Positions 54,727-61,932 of a stretch of DNA of 61,932 nucleotides are shown here, piece after piece. The translations under genes and the position numbers were made by a program. The DNA is from Verrucomicrobiota bacterium. GTDB lineage: Bacteria > Verrucomicrobiota > Verrucomicrobiia > Limisphaerales > J093. The notes beneath the pieces were generated by a model. The model had not been told where the DNA came from. It worked only from the letters and a program-made list of their open reading frames with translations, and searched no databases. Location of the stretch: assembly GCA_022710935.1 (NCBI GenBank), contig JAKLFY010000038.1, positions 1 to 61,932 of the forward strand, written 5' to 3'. How positions within the stretch are numbered: the first letter of the stretch is position 1; each line of letters starts with the position of its first letter.

Positions 54727-57087
54727 TCAGGGATCGACTGTCCACACTCGGGCTTCGAGGGGAGCCAGGGCAGGGCGAAGCTCCAGGTATCCTCCGTCGA
54801 ATCCGGTCTTGCACGCGATGGGAGGCGGTTCGCCGATCGGTTGAACGCGTGCGCGTCTGGACAGACCGCATCGGGCCGCATCGAGACGGATGGTGGGGGT
54901 CAGGGGCTGATCGGCGATGCTCGCAACGGCAAGCGCCAGCCTGCCGTCGACGGCGCGCCAGGCGGAGGCGAGGACGAGGGGCACTGTCATCTGGAACTCC
55001 TTCAGGGTCTCCTGTTGTCCCGCGTAGATCGAGAGGCGCGAGATTGGGATCTCGTGGTGTGGCGTCTCGACGTTGGGAGGGGGAAGCATGGTGCCGTCCT
55101 GGAGGTAGTCCAGGGCGAGTTTGCGCAGGCGTGCAAGGCGGATCACATAAGCGATTTCGTCCGAGCGCTCGCGGAACTGGGAGGGCTGGAAGTTGGCGAG
55201 GGTTGGCTGCTGTCCCCAGATGAACGAGCGGGCTTGTTCGAGGTAGAACTGGTGCGAGAAGCGGCGGTCGAGGAGTTCGAGCGGTTTCTGGGGCGCGAAC
55301 TCGGCGGGCCAAAGGTCGTCATAAGGCGGCATGGTGAGTGACGAGTAGTTGCCGTAGAAGATGCCGCATCCATGGTACACGGCATGGAAGAACGGGATCG
55401 GTTCCCAACCGTCCGGCGCCGCGTATCGCTCGCGGCTCACGTCCAGGGCGAGCATGAGATCGAGGTGTGGCAGCCAGTTTTCCGCGCACCCTTCGCCGGC
55501 CAAAGCCACGCCGCCGCGTGTCGGGCAGTGGTGCGGGATATCGCCTTCGAGGGCTTTGAAGCCGTTCATCCAGTAGGTGCCGCCGCCGGGGGGATGTCCG
55601 TGCTGCGAATCGAAGCAGGCGAGGCTGCTGCACGCCTGGTCCATGTAGATGCCGTCGACGCCGAGGCGGTTGAAGGCTTCGCTCGCCAATCCGGAGTACT
55701 TTGCGCGCCAGAATTGGGTCCCCAGGCACATCGTGGCACAGGGCAATCTGGTGAACACATTGTAGACCTCGGGCCGCACCCGTCCTTCGGCGGTCTTCAC
55801 GGCGTACGCCGCGGCGTTTTCATTGGTCCAACTCTCCGTGGTCATGCCCCAAAGGCGCTGGTTCATGTAGACCAACGTGCGCACGTCGCTGGCGTGCGCC
55901 CGATCCAGGGCGGCCATGAACGACGCATTTCCTTCGCGGGGCGGCAGGTACTCGGGGAATCCTGTGTCATAGGCGCAGCCGTGCCACCAGTGCCAGAAGA
56001 CGCTGACTGGCAGGCCGATCTCGCGTTGAAGGGCCACTGCGGGCTCGATGACCCCGGACGAACGACCGCGATTCCAGATCCAGAGGCCGGTGTCGGCAAT
56101 CCAGTGCGGGACGGCGCCGCGCTTCCATCGGCTTTCGCGGGCCCAGGTCTGGTTGGTGGCCCAGGCGCGATAGATCTCGGCGGCGTCAAACCACTCTCCC
56201 CGAAAAGCCCCGATGATGGCGGAGTAGGGCAGGGTGTAGCGCTGCCCAACCGCTTCCTGCCGGTCAGGCAGATGCACAATCTCGAGATTGAGATCGGGCG
56301 CACCGCCGCCGTCGGTTGAGAGACCCGGGTCCGTTCCTGTTTGCGGTCTCGGGCCCTGGTTTTCCGGCCCGCTGCTGAAGGCTGAAAAGGCCTTGCGATA
56401 GCCGGCTGTGTCGTCACAGGCGAAGTAGAGTCCGGGGCCCGATTCCGAGTAAAAGGCCAGGCATTGCATCGAGCAGTGGCCGGGGTAGTCATATTCGCGC
56501 CGCACGCCGCTCGAAGCGCGTCCGGCAAAGATGTGGCGGGGATTGCGGGCGAGCAGGCCGGCCCAGAATGGCACAGCCAGGCATTCGCGTTCGAGTCGGG
56601 GCAGGCGATGCACCTGTGGGAAGCGGATGCGTTGGATCGTTCGCTCGCCGGGGGCGTCGACAGCCAGTTGCCAGCGGCTCAGGGCTTGCCGTTGGTCGAG
56701 GCGGACGATGACCTCGACGCGGAGTGCAGGCGCGTCGGAAAGACCGAAGTCGCTCCAGTCGAGGCGCAAGCCCCTGTTCGAGCCGCGCAGTCTCTGGATG
56801 CGAAAGACGCGGGCGTCGGCTGGAGCAACGGTTTGGGGCGGTGCGCCGCCGAATTCGATCTCCCAGAGGCCTCCCGGATGGGCGGCATTTGCGAAATCCT
56901 GGCCCGAGTCGCGATCCGCCAACTCGACGATCCGGCCATTGTGGGAGTCGACGCCCAGGACGAGCGCCTGGTTCCCGATGCGGACACTGTCTGCCGACGC
57001 GTTCAGGACGGTGAGCAAAACGCAAAGACAGAAGCGGGGCGCGCGACGCGATGTGCAGAACGAGTTGATGGGAGGCGAATAGGTCAT
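54727..57087 (-). CDS. DUF6259-type glycosidase-like protein
   Basis: A 786-residue exported protein (signal FCLCVLLTVLNASADS). A beta-sandwich N-domain is followed by a TIM-barrel region with features of DUF6259 proteins related to alpha-galactosidase-like hydrolases: WIADTGLWIWNRGRSSG, VSVFWHWWHGCAYDTGFPEY, LVYMNQRLWGMTTESW and FNRLGVDGIYMDQACSS, where the aspartate is the likely nucleophile position. A C-terminal beta-domain closes it. It probably cleaves a glycan or glycoside outside the cell. It follows the epimerase gene, 16 bp away and in the same direction, so it may be the last gene of the sialic-acid operon. Confidence 0.82.
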   Translation of the reverse strand: MTYSPPINSFCTSRRAPRFCLCVLLTVLNASADSVRIGNQALVLGVDSHNGRIVELADRDSGQDFANAAHPGGLWEIEFGGAPPQTVAPADARVFRIQRLRGSNRGLRLDWSDFGLSDAPALRVEVIVRLDQRQALSRWQLAVDAPGERTIQRIRFPQVHRLPRLERECLAVPFWAGLLARNPRHIFAGRASSGVRREYDYPGHCSMQCLAFYSESGPGLYFACDDTAGYRKAFSAFSSGPENQGPRPQTGTDPGLSTDGGGAPDLNLEIVHLPDRQEAVGQRYTLPYSAIIGAFRGEWFDAAEIYRAWATNQTWARESRWKRGAVPHWIADTGLWIWNRGRSSGVIEPAVALQREIGLPVSVFWHWWHGCAYDTGFPEYLPPREGNASFMAALDRAHASDVRTLVYMNQRLWGMTTESWTNENAAAYAVKTAEGRVRPEVYNVFTRLPCATMCLGTQFWRAKYSGLASEAFNRLGVDGIYMDQACSSLACFDSQHGHPPGGGTYWMNGFKALEGDIPHHCPTRGGVALAGEGCAENWLPHLDLMLALDVSRERYAAPDGWEPIPFFHAVYHGCGIFYGNYSSLTMPPYDDLWPAEFAPQKPLELLDRRFSHQFYLEQARSFIWGQQPTLANFQPSQFRERSDEIAYVIRLARLRKLALDYLQDGTMLPPPNVETPHHEIPISRLSIYAGQQETLKEFQMTVPLVLASAWRAVDGRLALAVASIADQPLTPTIRLDAARCGLSRRARVQPIGEPPPIACKTGFDGGYLELRPALAPLEARVWTVDP

Positions 57088-57103
57088 ACGACAGGTGCGG
57101 AGA

Positions 57104-58306
57104 TCACTGCGGATGCGGTGTCAGGAGGCGGCTGCAATACCAGAGCATGCGGGGCAGGTGGAAAGGGCCTTTCCACAGTGTGCCTTTGGCGCGTGAGGAG
57201 ACCGTTCCGTCGCGGTGGAGGTAGCCGTACCATTCGCCGTACTCCGGGTCAGGAAACCGGGTGAAGCTCCAGTCGTGGACCAGGCGATGGCGCTGGGCGA
57301 AGCGCGGCTCGCGGGTGAGTTCCCAAGCCAGGAGGGTGGCGATGATGGCTTCGGCGTGGGGCCACCAGAATTTCATGTCGTGCCAGTACTCCTGCACCGG
57401 CAGGCCGCGCAGGTCGGTGAAGTAGAGCAAGCCGCCATGCTCGGGATCCCAGCCGCGCGTCCACATCCAGTCGACGATGGTTGCGCCGAGTTGGACGAGC
57501 CGGCGGTCCTGACGGAGGGCGCCTTCGTGGAGGACGAACCAGGCGCATTCGAGGGCGTGGCCGGGGTTGAGCGTGCGCCCGTCGTAGTGGTCGAGCAGCG
57601 CGCCGTCCGGGGCGACGGTTTCGAGCAACGCCTCGTGCTCGGGCTTGAGGAAATCGCGCTCGATTTCAGCGATGCTCGAGTCGATCCACTCGGTGCAGGA
57701 GCGCCCGGAGACCTTGACATCGCCCAGGTTCGCCCGCAGTTCCTGGGCTGCCCCGATGGCGATCATAAGCGGGCCGATCGCCTTTGCCGGGCGGGTCGGC
57801 TCGGACTTCGGCGGCATGACGCCGGGGGTGAAGCTGTGGCGCAGGTAAGCGGCAAAGGCTTTGACGGCGTCGTCCGCCGCGCGTGCGTCGTTCGCCGCTT
57901 TTGCGAAGGCGGCGCAGCCGATGGCGGCGAAGCTCTCGCTGAACACGTAGCGACGCATGCGCAGCGGGCGGCCTTCGCGGGTGACGGTGAAGTACATTTT
58001 GCCGTCCGGGGCGAAGCAGTGGCGGCGGCTGAACTCGACGCATGATCGTGACGCCGCCAGCCACTCGGCGTGCCTCTCGACGGTGTTGAACAGGGTCGCG
58101 AACATCCAGCCCGCGCGTCCCTGGAACCAGACCGACTTGTCGGTATCGAGGACCGTGCCGTCGCGGTCGAGCGCTGTGAGGATGCCGCCGTGTTCGGGAT
58201 CGAGTCCGTGATCGAGCCAAAAGGGGACCACATCATCGAGCAGCGCCGTCTGGTAGCAGGCGGAAAGCTGCGCGCGACTCGAGTGGTCAGTGAGGTCGGG
58301 ATTCAT
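57104..58306 (-). CDS. AGE-family N-acylglucosamine 2-epimerase
   Basis: A 400-residue (alpha/alpha)6-barrel protein. Motifs: VVPFWLDHGLDPEHGGILTA, SVWFQGRAGWMFATLFNTVE, LNPGHALECAWFVLH and YWHDMKFWWPHAEAIIATLL, with the two catalytic histidines in these last two segments. N-acylglucosamine 2-epimerase interconverts GlcNAc and ManNAc, the step after sialic acid cleavage by a lyase. The ATG at 58306 overlaps the sialidase stop (ATGA, 58303-58306). The family also includes cellobiose epimerase and mannose isomerase; the sialidase neighbour favours amino-sugar work. Confidence 0.88.
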   Translation of the reverse strand: MNPDLTDHSSRAQLSACYQTALLDDVVPFWLDHGLDPEHGGILTALDRDGTVLDTDKSVWFQGRAGWMFATLFNTVERHAEWLAASRSCVEFSRRHCFAPDGKMYFTVTREGRPLRMRRYVFSESFAAIGCAAFAKAANDARAADDAVKAFAAYLRHSFTPGVMPPKSEPTRPAKAIGPLMIAIGAAQELRANLGDVKVSGRSCTEWIDSSIAEIERDFLKPEHEALLETVAPDGALLDHYDGRTLNPGHALECAWFVLHEGALRQDRRLVQLGATIVDWMWTRGWDPEHGGLLYFTDLRGLPVQEYWHDMKFWWPHAEAIIATLLAWELTREPRFAQRHRLVHDWSFTRFPDPEYGEWYGYLHRDGTVSSRAKGTLWKGPFHLPRMLWYCSRLLTPHPQ

Positions 58307-59739
58307 GGGGTCTTTGGGGAACCGGTCGGGCCGTTCTCGAACCATTCCTCGCCAATCGTTCGTCCCAACAGGAAGAACTTGCGATCCGGGTACCAGAGGA
58401 CCGCCTTGCCTTGGCGGACGGTGAAACTCGAGTAGAGGGCCAGATCGAGCCGGCCGGGCGTGCCGGGTTTGCCCAGGCTCACTCCGCTGTGGTCCATGAA
58501 CAGTCTGGGCTCGTCGAACCAGACCGGTTGCTCCGCTCCCGGCTGAAAGCGGCCGGGGACAAGGCAGACCGGACGCCTGTGAAAGCCGGTGTCCGTGGGG
58601 CCGTAGCCTTGGAAATGGCCGTCGTGGTTATGGATGAACAGGGCGTAACGCCCACTGCCGGCGGTGGCGCCGCCCACATCGTACATCGGACACGGGGAGA
58701 GCGGATGCAACAGCGGTTCGGCGCCGTCCTTGCGCAGAAGACGCCGCGGCTGGGTCCACGTCTCGCCAAGATCGGCGCTGACACTCCAGAACGGGCTGCC
58801 GGACGCCGTGCGCATCACACAGAAGAGCCGTTCATCGGGGAGCTTGACGACACTTGGCTCCTGGCAGGCGCTGACCTCCGGATGCCCCGGAAACGGCACG
58901 GCCAACGCGTGCTCGTTCGCGGCGAACCAACGGATGGCCAGATCCTGGACGGCGGGGTTGTCGTCCACATTGTCGAAGCCCATGAACTCGACGCGCGAGT
59001 CGGCTGAGATCCACGACTTGGTGGGATTCTGGCGGACGGCAAAACTCGTCCAGCGGGTGAAACCGGCGAGGTACCGTCCGTCCTTGCCGAGGCGGAGTGG
59101 TTTTTGCCAGCAGAGCATGTTAGGGGGCATGGTGGCGTCCGGGTTGTCGCGGCTGCTGCGGGCGACCGGGATGTTCTGCGGCTTCGACCAGGTCTGTCCG
59201 AGATCGTCGCTGTGAATGCCGTGGAGCCAGCCGGTATGGTGGACAAAGTTGTCGTGTTTGCCGATGTGCTGGCTGTAGAGGACGTAGATGCGCCCGGAGC
59301 GGCTGACCAGCGGATAGCCCCAGCTTGCCATGAAACCGTCGCCCGGCTTCTTCGGCCCCGCGATGATGCGCGGCTTCGACCATGTCCGTCCCTCGTCCGC
59401 GCTCCGCGCGAACGCGATATGCTGGTCCGGTTGCGACTCCGCGGAACTCTGCGTCCAGACCGCCATCAGCGAGCCGTCCGGTCCGTCGAAGACGAGGAAG
59501 TGTTCGTTGCCGGTGTCGTTCACGCCGGCGTCGGTGACGGTGGGGACGAACACGATGAAGTCCGGCCGGGTCACGCGCAGTTCCGTCTTGATTCGCTCCT
59601 TCAACGCGGCTGGCGAGTCAATGAAGTGGGGGTTCGACGGCGCATCAGCGGCCGTGCCCCTGCCGGTTGCGCCGGCCATGGCGAAAAGCAGCGGCAGGGA
59701 TGGCAGTGTCCGTGTCATGGATGGGAACGGGTTGTTCAT
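58303..59739 (-). CDS. Exo-alpha-sialidase (BNR/Asp-box) family protein
   Basis: A 478-residue exported propeller. The N-terminal signal is LPSLPLLFAMAGATGRGTA. Three Asp boxes are visible: SADEGRTW, SDDLGQTW and SADLGETW. The body follows the neuraminidase pattern (AVWTQSSAESQPDQHIAFA, WGYPLVSRSGRIYVLYS, ACQEPSVVKLPDERLFCVM). The classical FRIP arginine triad is not fully clear by eye, so the sugar released need not be sialic acid. ATG 59739 overlaps the MFS transporter stop (ATGA). Genes for transport, cleavage and epimerisation in one overlapping operon point to scavenging of host or environmental sialoglycans. Confidence 0.85.
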   Translation of the reverse strand: MNNPFPSMTRTLPSLPLLFAMAGATGRGTAADAPSNPHFIDSPAALKERIKTELRVTRPDFIVFVPTVTDAGVNDTGNEHFLVFDGPDGSLMAVWTQSSAESQPDQHIAFARSADEGRTWSKPRIIAGPKKPGDGFMASWGYPLVSRSGRIYVLYSQHIGKHDNFVHHTGWLHGIHSDDLGQTWSKPQNIPVARSSRDNPDATMPPNMLCWQKPLRLGKDGRYLAGFTRWTSFAVRQNPTKSWISADSRVEFMGFDNVDDNPAVQDLAIRWFAANEHALAVPFPGHPEVSACQEPSVVKLPDERLFCVMRTASGSPFWSVSADLGETWTQPRRLLRKDGAEPLLHPLSPCPMYDVGGATAGSGRYALFIHNHDGHFQGYGPTDTGFHRRPVCLVPGRFQPGAEQPVWFDEPRLFMDHSGVSLGKPGTPGRLDLALYSSFTVRQGKAVLWYPDRKFFLLGRTIGEEWFENGPTGSPKTP

Positions 59740-61001
59740 GGAGTACTTGTTCGTTGAGGCGCATCCAGGTCGCGGGGGCGGATGAGGAGGACAAGCACGA
59801 CGGAGATCACGGCGGCGCTGGCGAAGATGCCGAAGATGCCAAAGAGCGGAACCTGCCGGTCGCGCAGGATGCCGAATCCCCAATCGGCCAGGCCGCCGCA
59901 ACTGATGCTGACGAGGTTCATGATGCCGTACCCGGTGGCGCGCAACTCGGGCCGCGCGATCTGGCAGAGGATGGGCATGTTGTTGCAGTCGAAGAAGCCC
60001 CAGCCGAGTCCGAAGAGGATGAGGAAGGCGATGGCGACCCCGAGCAATCCGGTCTGGGGCGCGTAGCCCACGCCGAACATGGCCGGCACGATAAGCGACA
60101 TGCCGATGGCGCTCACGTAGATGCGTCCCCGGACGGTGCGGCGCATCCAGCGGTCGGCCAGCCAGCCGCCGGTCACGGCGCCGATGATGGCGGCCACCTG
60201 CCAGTAGAGCGTGGCCGAGACGCCGGCCTTGCCCTGGCCGATGTTGAACTCGGCCTTGAGGATGGCAGGCATCCAGTCGCGGACGACCCACCCGGCGAGG
60301 GCCGGCAAAGTGAAGTAGAGGACCAGGAGGATAAACGAACTGTTGCCCAGCAGTTCACGGAGCGCGCCGGCCGGCGAGGTGTGTGGGCGTTCGATGCTGT
60401 CGGCGGGGCAGGGAGGATTGCGCAGGAGGAAGAACAGGGGGATGGCGTAGAGCACGCCGACAATGCCGCAGGTGTCGAACGCCCAGCGCCAGCCCAGGGC
60501 GGGGTTGTCGGCGGCGTAACCGCTGAAGCCCCCGATGATGACGCCGGCGTAGATGCCCATTTGGTGGAGTCCGATCGCGCGGGAACGGGTCGGGCCGAGG
60601 TGGAAATCGGCGATGAGCGCCAGCGCGGCGGGGATGTAGAAGGCCTCGCTCACGCCCATGACAGCCCGCGTGACGAGCAGTTGCTCGTAGGTGGCGACGT
60701 GGCCGGTGGTCCAGGTGACCGCCGACCAGACGAAGAGGCTTCCGGCGATGACATGGCGGCGGCTGAAACGATCGGCGAGGTAGCCGCCGATGGGGCTGAG
60801 GAAGGCGTAGACCCACTTGAAGAGGGCGAGGATCTTGCCCCAATTCTCCTCGAGCGCGATGTCCGGGATGTCCTCCATGACCGAGAACTTCATGGCGGCC
60901 AGCATCTGGCGGTCGAGGTAGTTCAGCAGCGCCACCGGCACCAGGAGGGCCACGATGAGCCAGGCGGTGCGCGAGGCGGAGGATTGCGAAGAGGTTTCCA
61001 T
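59736..61001 (-). CDS. MFS transporter (possible sialic acid/hexuronate type)
   Basis: A 421-residue major facilitator with about 12 membrane helices. The family motif between TM2 and TM3 is GGYLADRFSRRHVIAG, and LLNYLDRQMLAAMKFSVMED at the N-terminus is typical of the anion:cation symporter (ACS) and spinster-like sugar-acid carriers. Other helices: IGLHQMGIYAGVIIGGFSGY and LLGVAIAFLILFGLGWGFF. As first gene of the overlapping operon with sialidase and epimerase, it probably imports the released sugar acid. Confidence 0.88.
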   Translation of the reverse strand: METSSQSSASRTAWLIVALLVPVALLNYLDRQMLAAMKFSVMEDIPDIALEENWGKILALFKWVYAFLSPIGGYLADRFSRRHVIAGSLFVWSAVTWTTGHVATYEQLLVTRAVMGVSEAFYIPAALALIADFHLGPTRSRAIGLHQMGIYAGVIIGGFSGYAADNPALGWRWAFDTCGIVGVLYAIPLFFLLRNPPCPADSIERPHTSPAGALRELLGNSSFILLVLYFTLPALAGWVVRDWMPAILKAEFNIGQGKAGVSATLYWQVAAIIGAVTGGWLADRWMRRTVRGRIYVSAIGMSLIVPAMFGVGYAPQTGLLGVAIAFLILFGLGWGFFDCNNMPILCQIARPELRATGYGIMNLVSISCGGLADWGFGILRDRQVPLFGIFGIFASAAVISVVLVLLIRPRDLDAPQRTSTP

Positions 61002-61207
61002 AATCGGTTCCGTCGTGACGCTCGAGATGTTTGTGCGGGCGCAGTCTACAGGCGCGCGCCGTCAGGCGTCGACTCTCTCTTGAGCGGGATTGTCGGGTCA
61101 TTCTCTTTCACGAAGCGCGGCATCAAGGGTGTCGGGCGAGAGTGGCGGGCGGCGGGCTGTCCCGTTTTTCGGCTTGCGCACGCATAAGAAACGTCCATAA
61201 AACGCGC

Positions 61208-61932
61208 ATGAGCAATCACGACAACCAACCCTCCAGTCAGCTTCCGGATTACATTGCGAGTGCGAAAGCGAACCCGCCGACGAACCGTGCGCCGTGGTTC
61301 AAGAACACGGCGCCAACGTACGCCGGCATCTTCCTCTGGTTCGTGTTTTGGCAGGAGTCCCTCAAATCGGGAAACCTGGGCGGAACTCTGAGCCAGGGCG
61401 TGCTGCTGGCTTTGGTGGCGCTGGTCATTGCGGCTGCCATTTGCCACTACCTCTTTTACCTCGTGCCGGGCATGCTCGGTATGAAGACAGGTCTCCCACT
61501 CTATATTGTCGGCACGTCCACCTTTGGCGCGCAGGGTGGTTTTCTAATGCCGGGTTTCCTCATGGGTGTGCTGCAATTCGGCTGGCTGGGCGTCAATGTG
61601 TGTTTCTCGTCGTTGGCTTTGGCCGAGGTCATTCCCGTGTCCGCCAAGATCCTCATGGTCATCTGGGGTGTGCTCGCGGCATTTGTGGGGCTGAAAGGCA
61701 TTCAGTACGTCGCCAAAGTTGCGACATGGATGCCCCTGATCCCGGTTGTGACCCTTCTGTTGCTGGTTGGATCAACGATCGGGTCCGTGGGCAGTTTCGA
61801 CCCTCAGAAGCTGATCGAGACCCAGACACAGTTCCTCGCCGCGAACAGTCTTCCGGCCGCTGCGCCGCAGCTCGGTGTGTTCAGCGTGCTTGCCGTGATC
61901 ATTGCCAATGTGGTGGGCTTCTTCGCCACGGC
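61208..61932 (+). CDS. NCS1-type cytosine/purine permease, partial
   Basis: The gene runs off the right edge; 241 codons are seen. The start ATG 61208 gives MSNHDNQPSSQLPDYIASA, then NRAPWFKNTAPTYAGIFLWF, which matches the NCS1/cytosine permease opening. Six membrane helices follow (for example GVLLALVALVIAAAICHYLF, LPLYIVGTSTFGAQGGFLMP, FGWLGVNVCFSSLALAE, ILMVIWGVLAAFVGLKGIQY). Such sodium- or proton-linked carriers take up nucleobases, allantoin, hydantoins or related compounds. The gene is divergent from the MFS operon, with a 206-bp shared promoter region. Truncated by the window, not by mutation as far as seen. Confidence 0.88.
   Translation, partial: MSNHDNQPSSQLPDYIASAKANPPTNRAPWFKNTAPTYAGIFLWFVFWQESLKSGNLGGTLSQGVLLALVALVIAAAICHYLFYLVPGMLGMKTGLPLYIVGTSTFGAQGGFLMPGFLMGVLQFGWLGVNVCFSSLALAEVIPVSAKILMVIWGVLAAFVGLKGIQYVAKVATWMPLIPVVTLLLLVGSTIGSVGSFDPQKLIETQTQFLAANSLPAAAPQLGVFSVLAVIIANVVGFFAT

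Overview
The window reads as chromosomal DNA of a GC-rich, Gram-negative bacterium of the PVC group, most likely a Verrucomicrobiota member of the Pedosphaera/Limisphaera type. The signs are two ECF sigma factor + Ser/Thr kinase pairs whose sigma factors carry the ATHWSVVL N-terminus, two PEP-CTERM proteins, several Tat/Sec-exported Gfo/Idh oxidoreductases and beta-propeller proteins, a DUF6259 glycosidase-like protein, and a cytochrome protein resembling the hydrazine synthase alpha subunit. I assign this from gene content; no rRNA or tRNA gene was seen.

Layout. 0.1-8.0 kb: scattered metabolic and exported genes (malate dehydrogenase, Gfo/Idh oxidoreductase, LarA-like racemase, amidohydrolase, coiled-coil nuclease-fold protein, exported propeller protein). 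8.0-24.2 kb: a type II polyketide/fatty-acid-like cluster related in gene content to aryl-polyene (APE) loci: acyl-CoA dehydrogenase, acyl carrier protein, ketosynthase plus a chain-length-factor partner, lipoprotein, B12-binding radical SAM enzyme, glycosyltransferase, small membrane protein, an unknown protein, acyl/aryl-AMP ligase, FabZ-like dehydratase, LolA-like carrier, an MMPL exporter fused to an LpxL-type acyltransferase, and a DUF3261-like lipoprotein. It lacks a ketoreductase and ammonia-lyase, and has two enzymes not usual in APE loci. 24.4-26.3 kb: an AbrB/Doc toxin-antitoxin pair, DHFR, and a sulfatase with a large internal deletion. 26.7-36.3 kb: two propeller proteins, aldo/keto reductase, the large di-heme protein, LeuB and an acyltransferase-3 membrane protein. 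36.3-40.6 kb: a decayed RAYT transposase unit, then an ECF sigma and RDD-containing kinase. 40.6-47.1 kb: an overlapping Gfo/Idh-lactonase-mfd operon. 47.3-54.7 kb: PEP-CTERM and other exported proteins, plus a second sigma gene beside a kinase that lost its C-lobe and joined a WD40-like propeller. 54.7-61.0 kb: a sialic-acid/glycan operon (MFS transporter, sialidase, AGE-family epimerase) next to a DUF6259 protein. The window ends inside an NCS1-type transporter.

Two themes cut across the window. First, 4-bp ATGA/TTGA stop-start overlaps join ten gene pairs, so translational coupling is the local rule and helps fix starts. Second, the intergenic DNA is full of small palindromic elements: five copies of a ~134-bp element with about 20-bp terminal inverted repeats and covarying inner hairpins, a ~70-bp element with CTAACCCGCAT ends, a ~110-128-bp element in two copies, and a RAYT-associated repeat. 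Some lie exactly at gene ends and supply stop or start codons, and one element is nested inside another.
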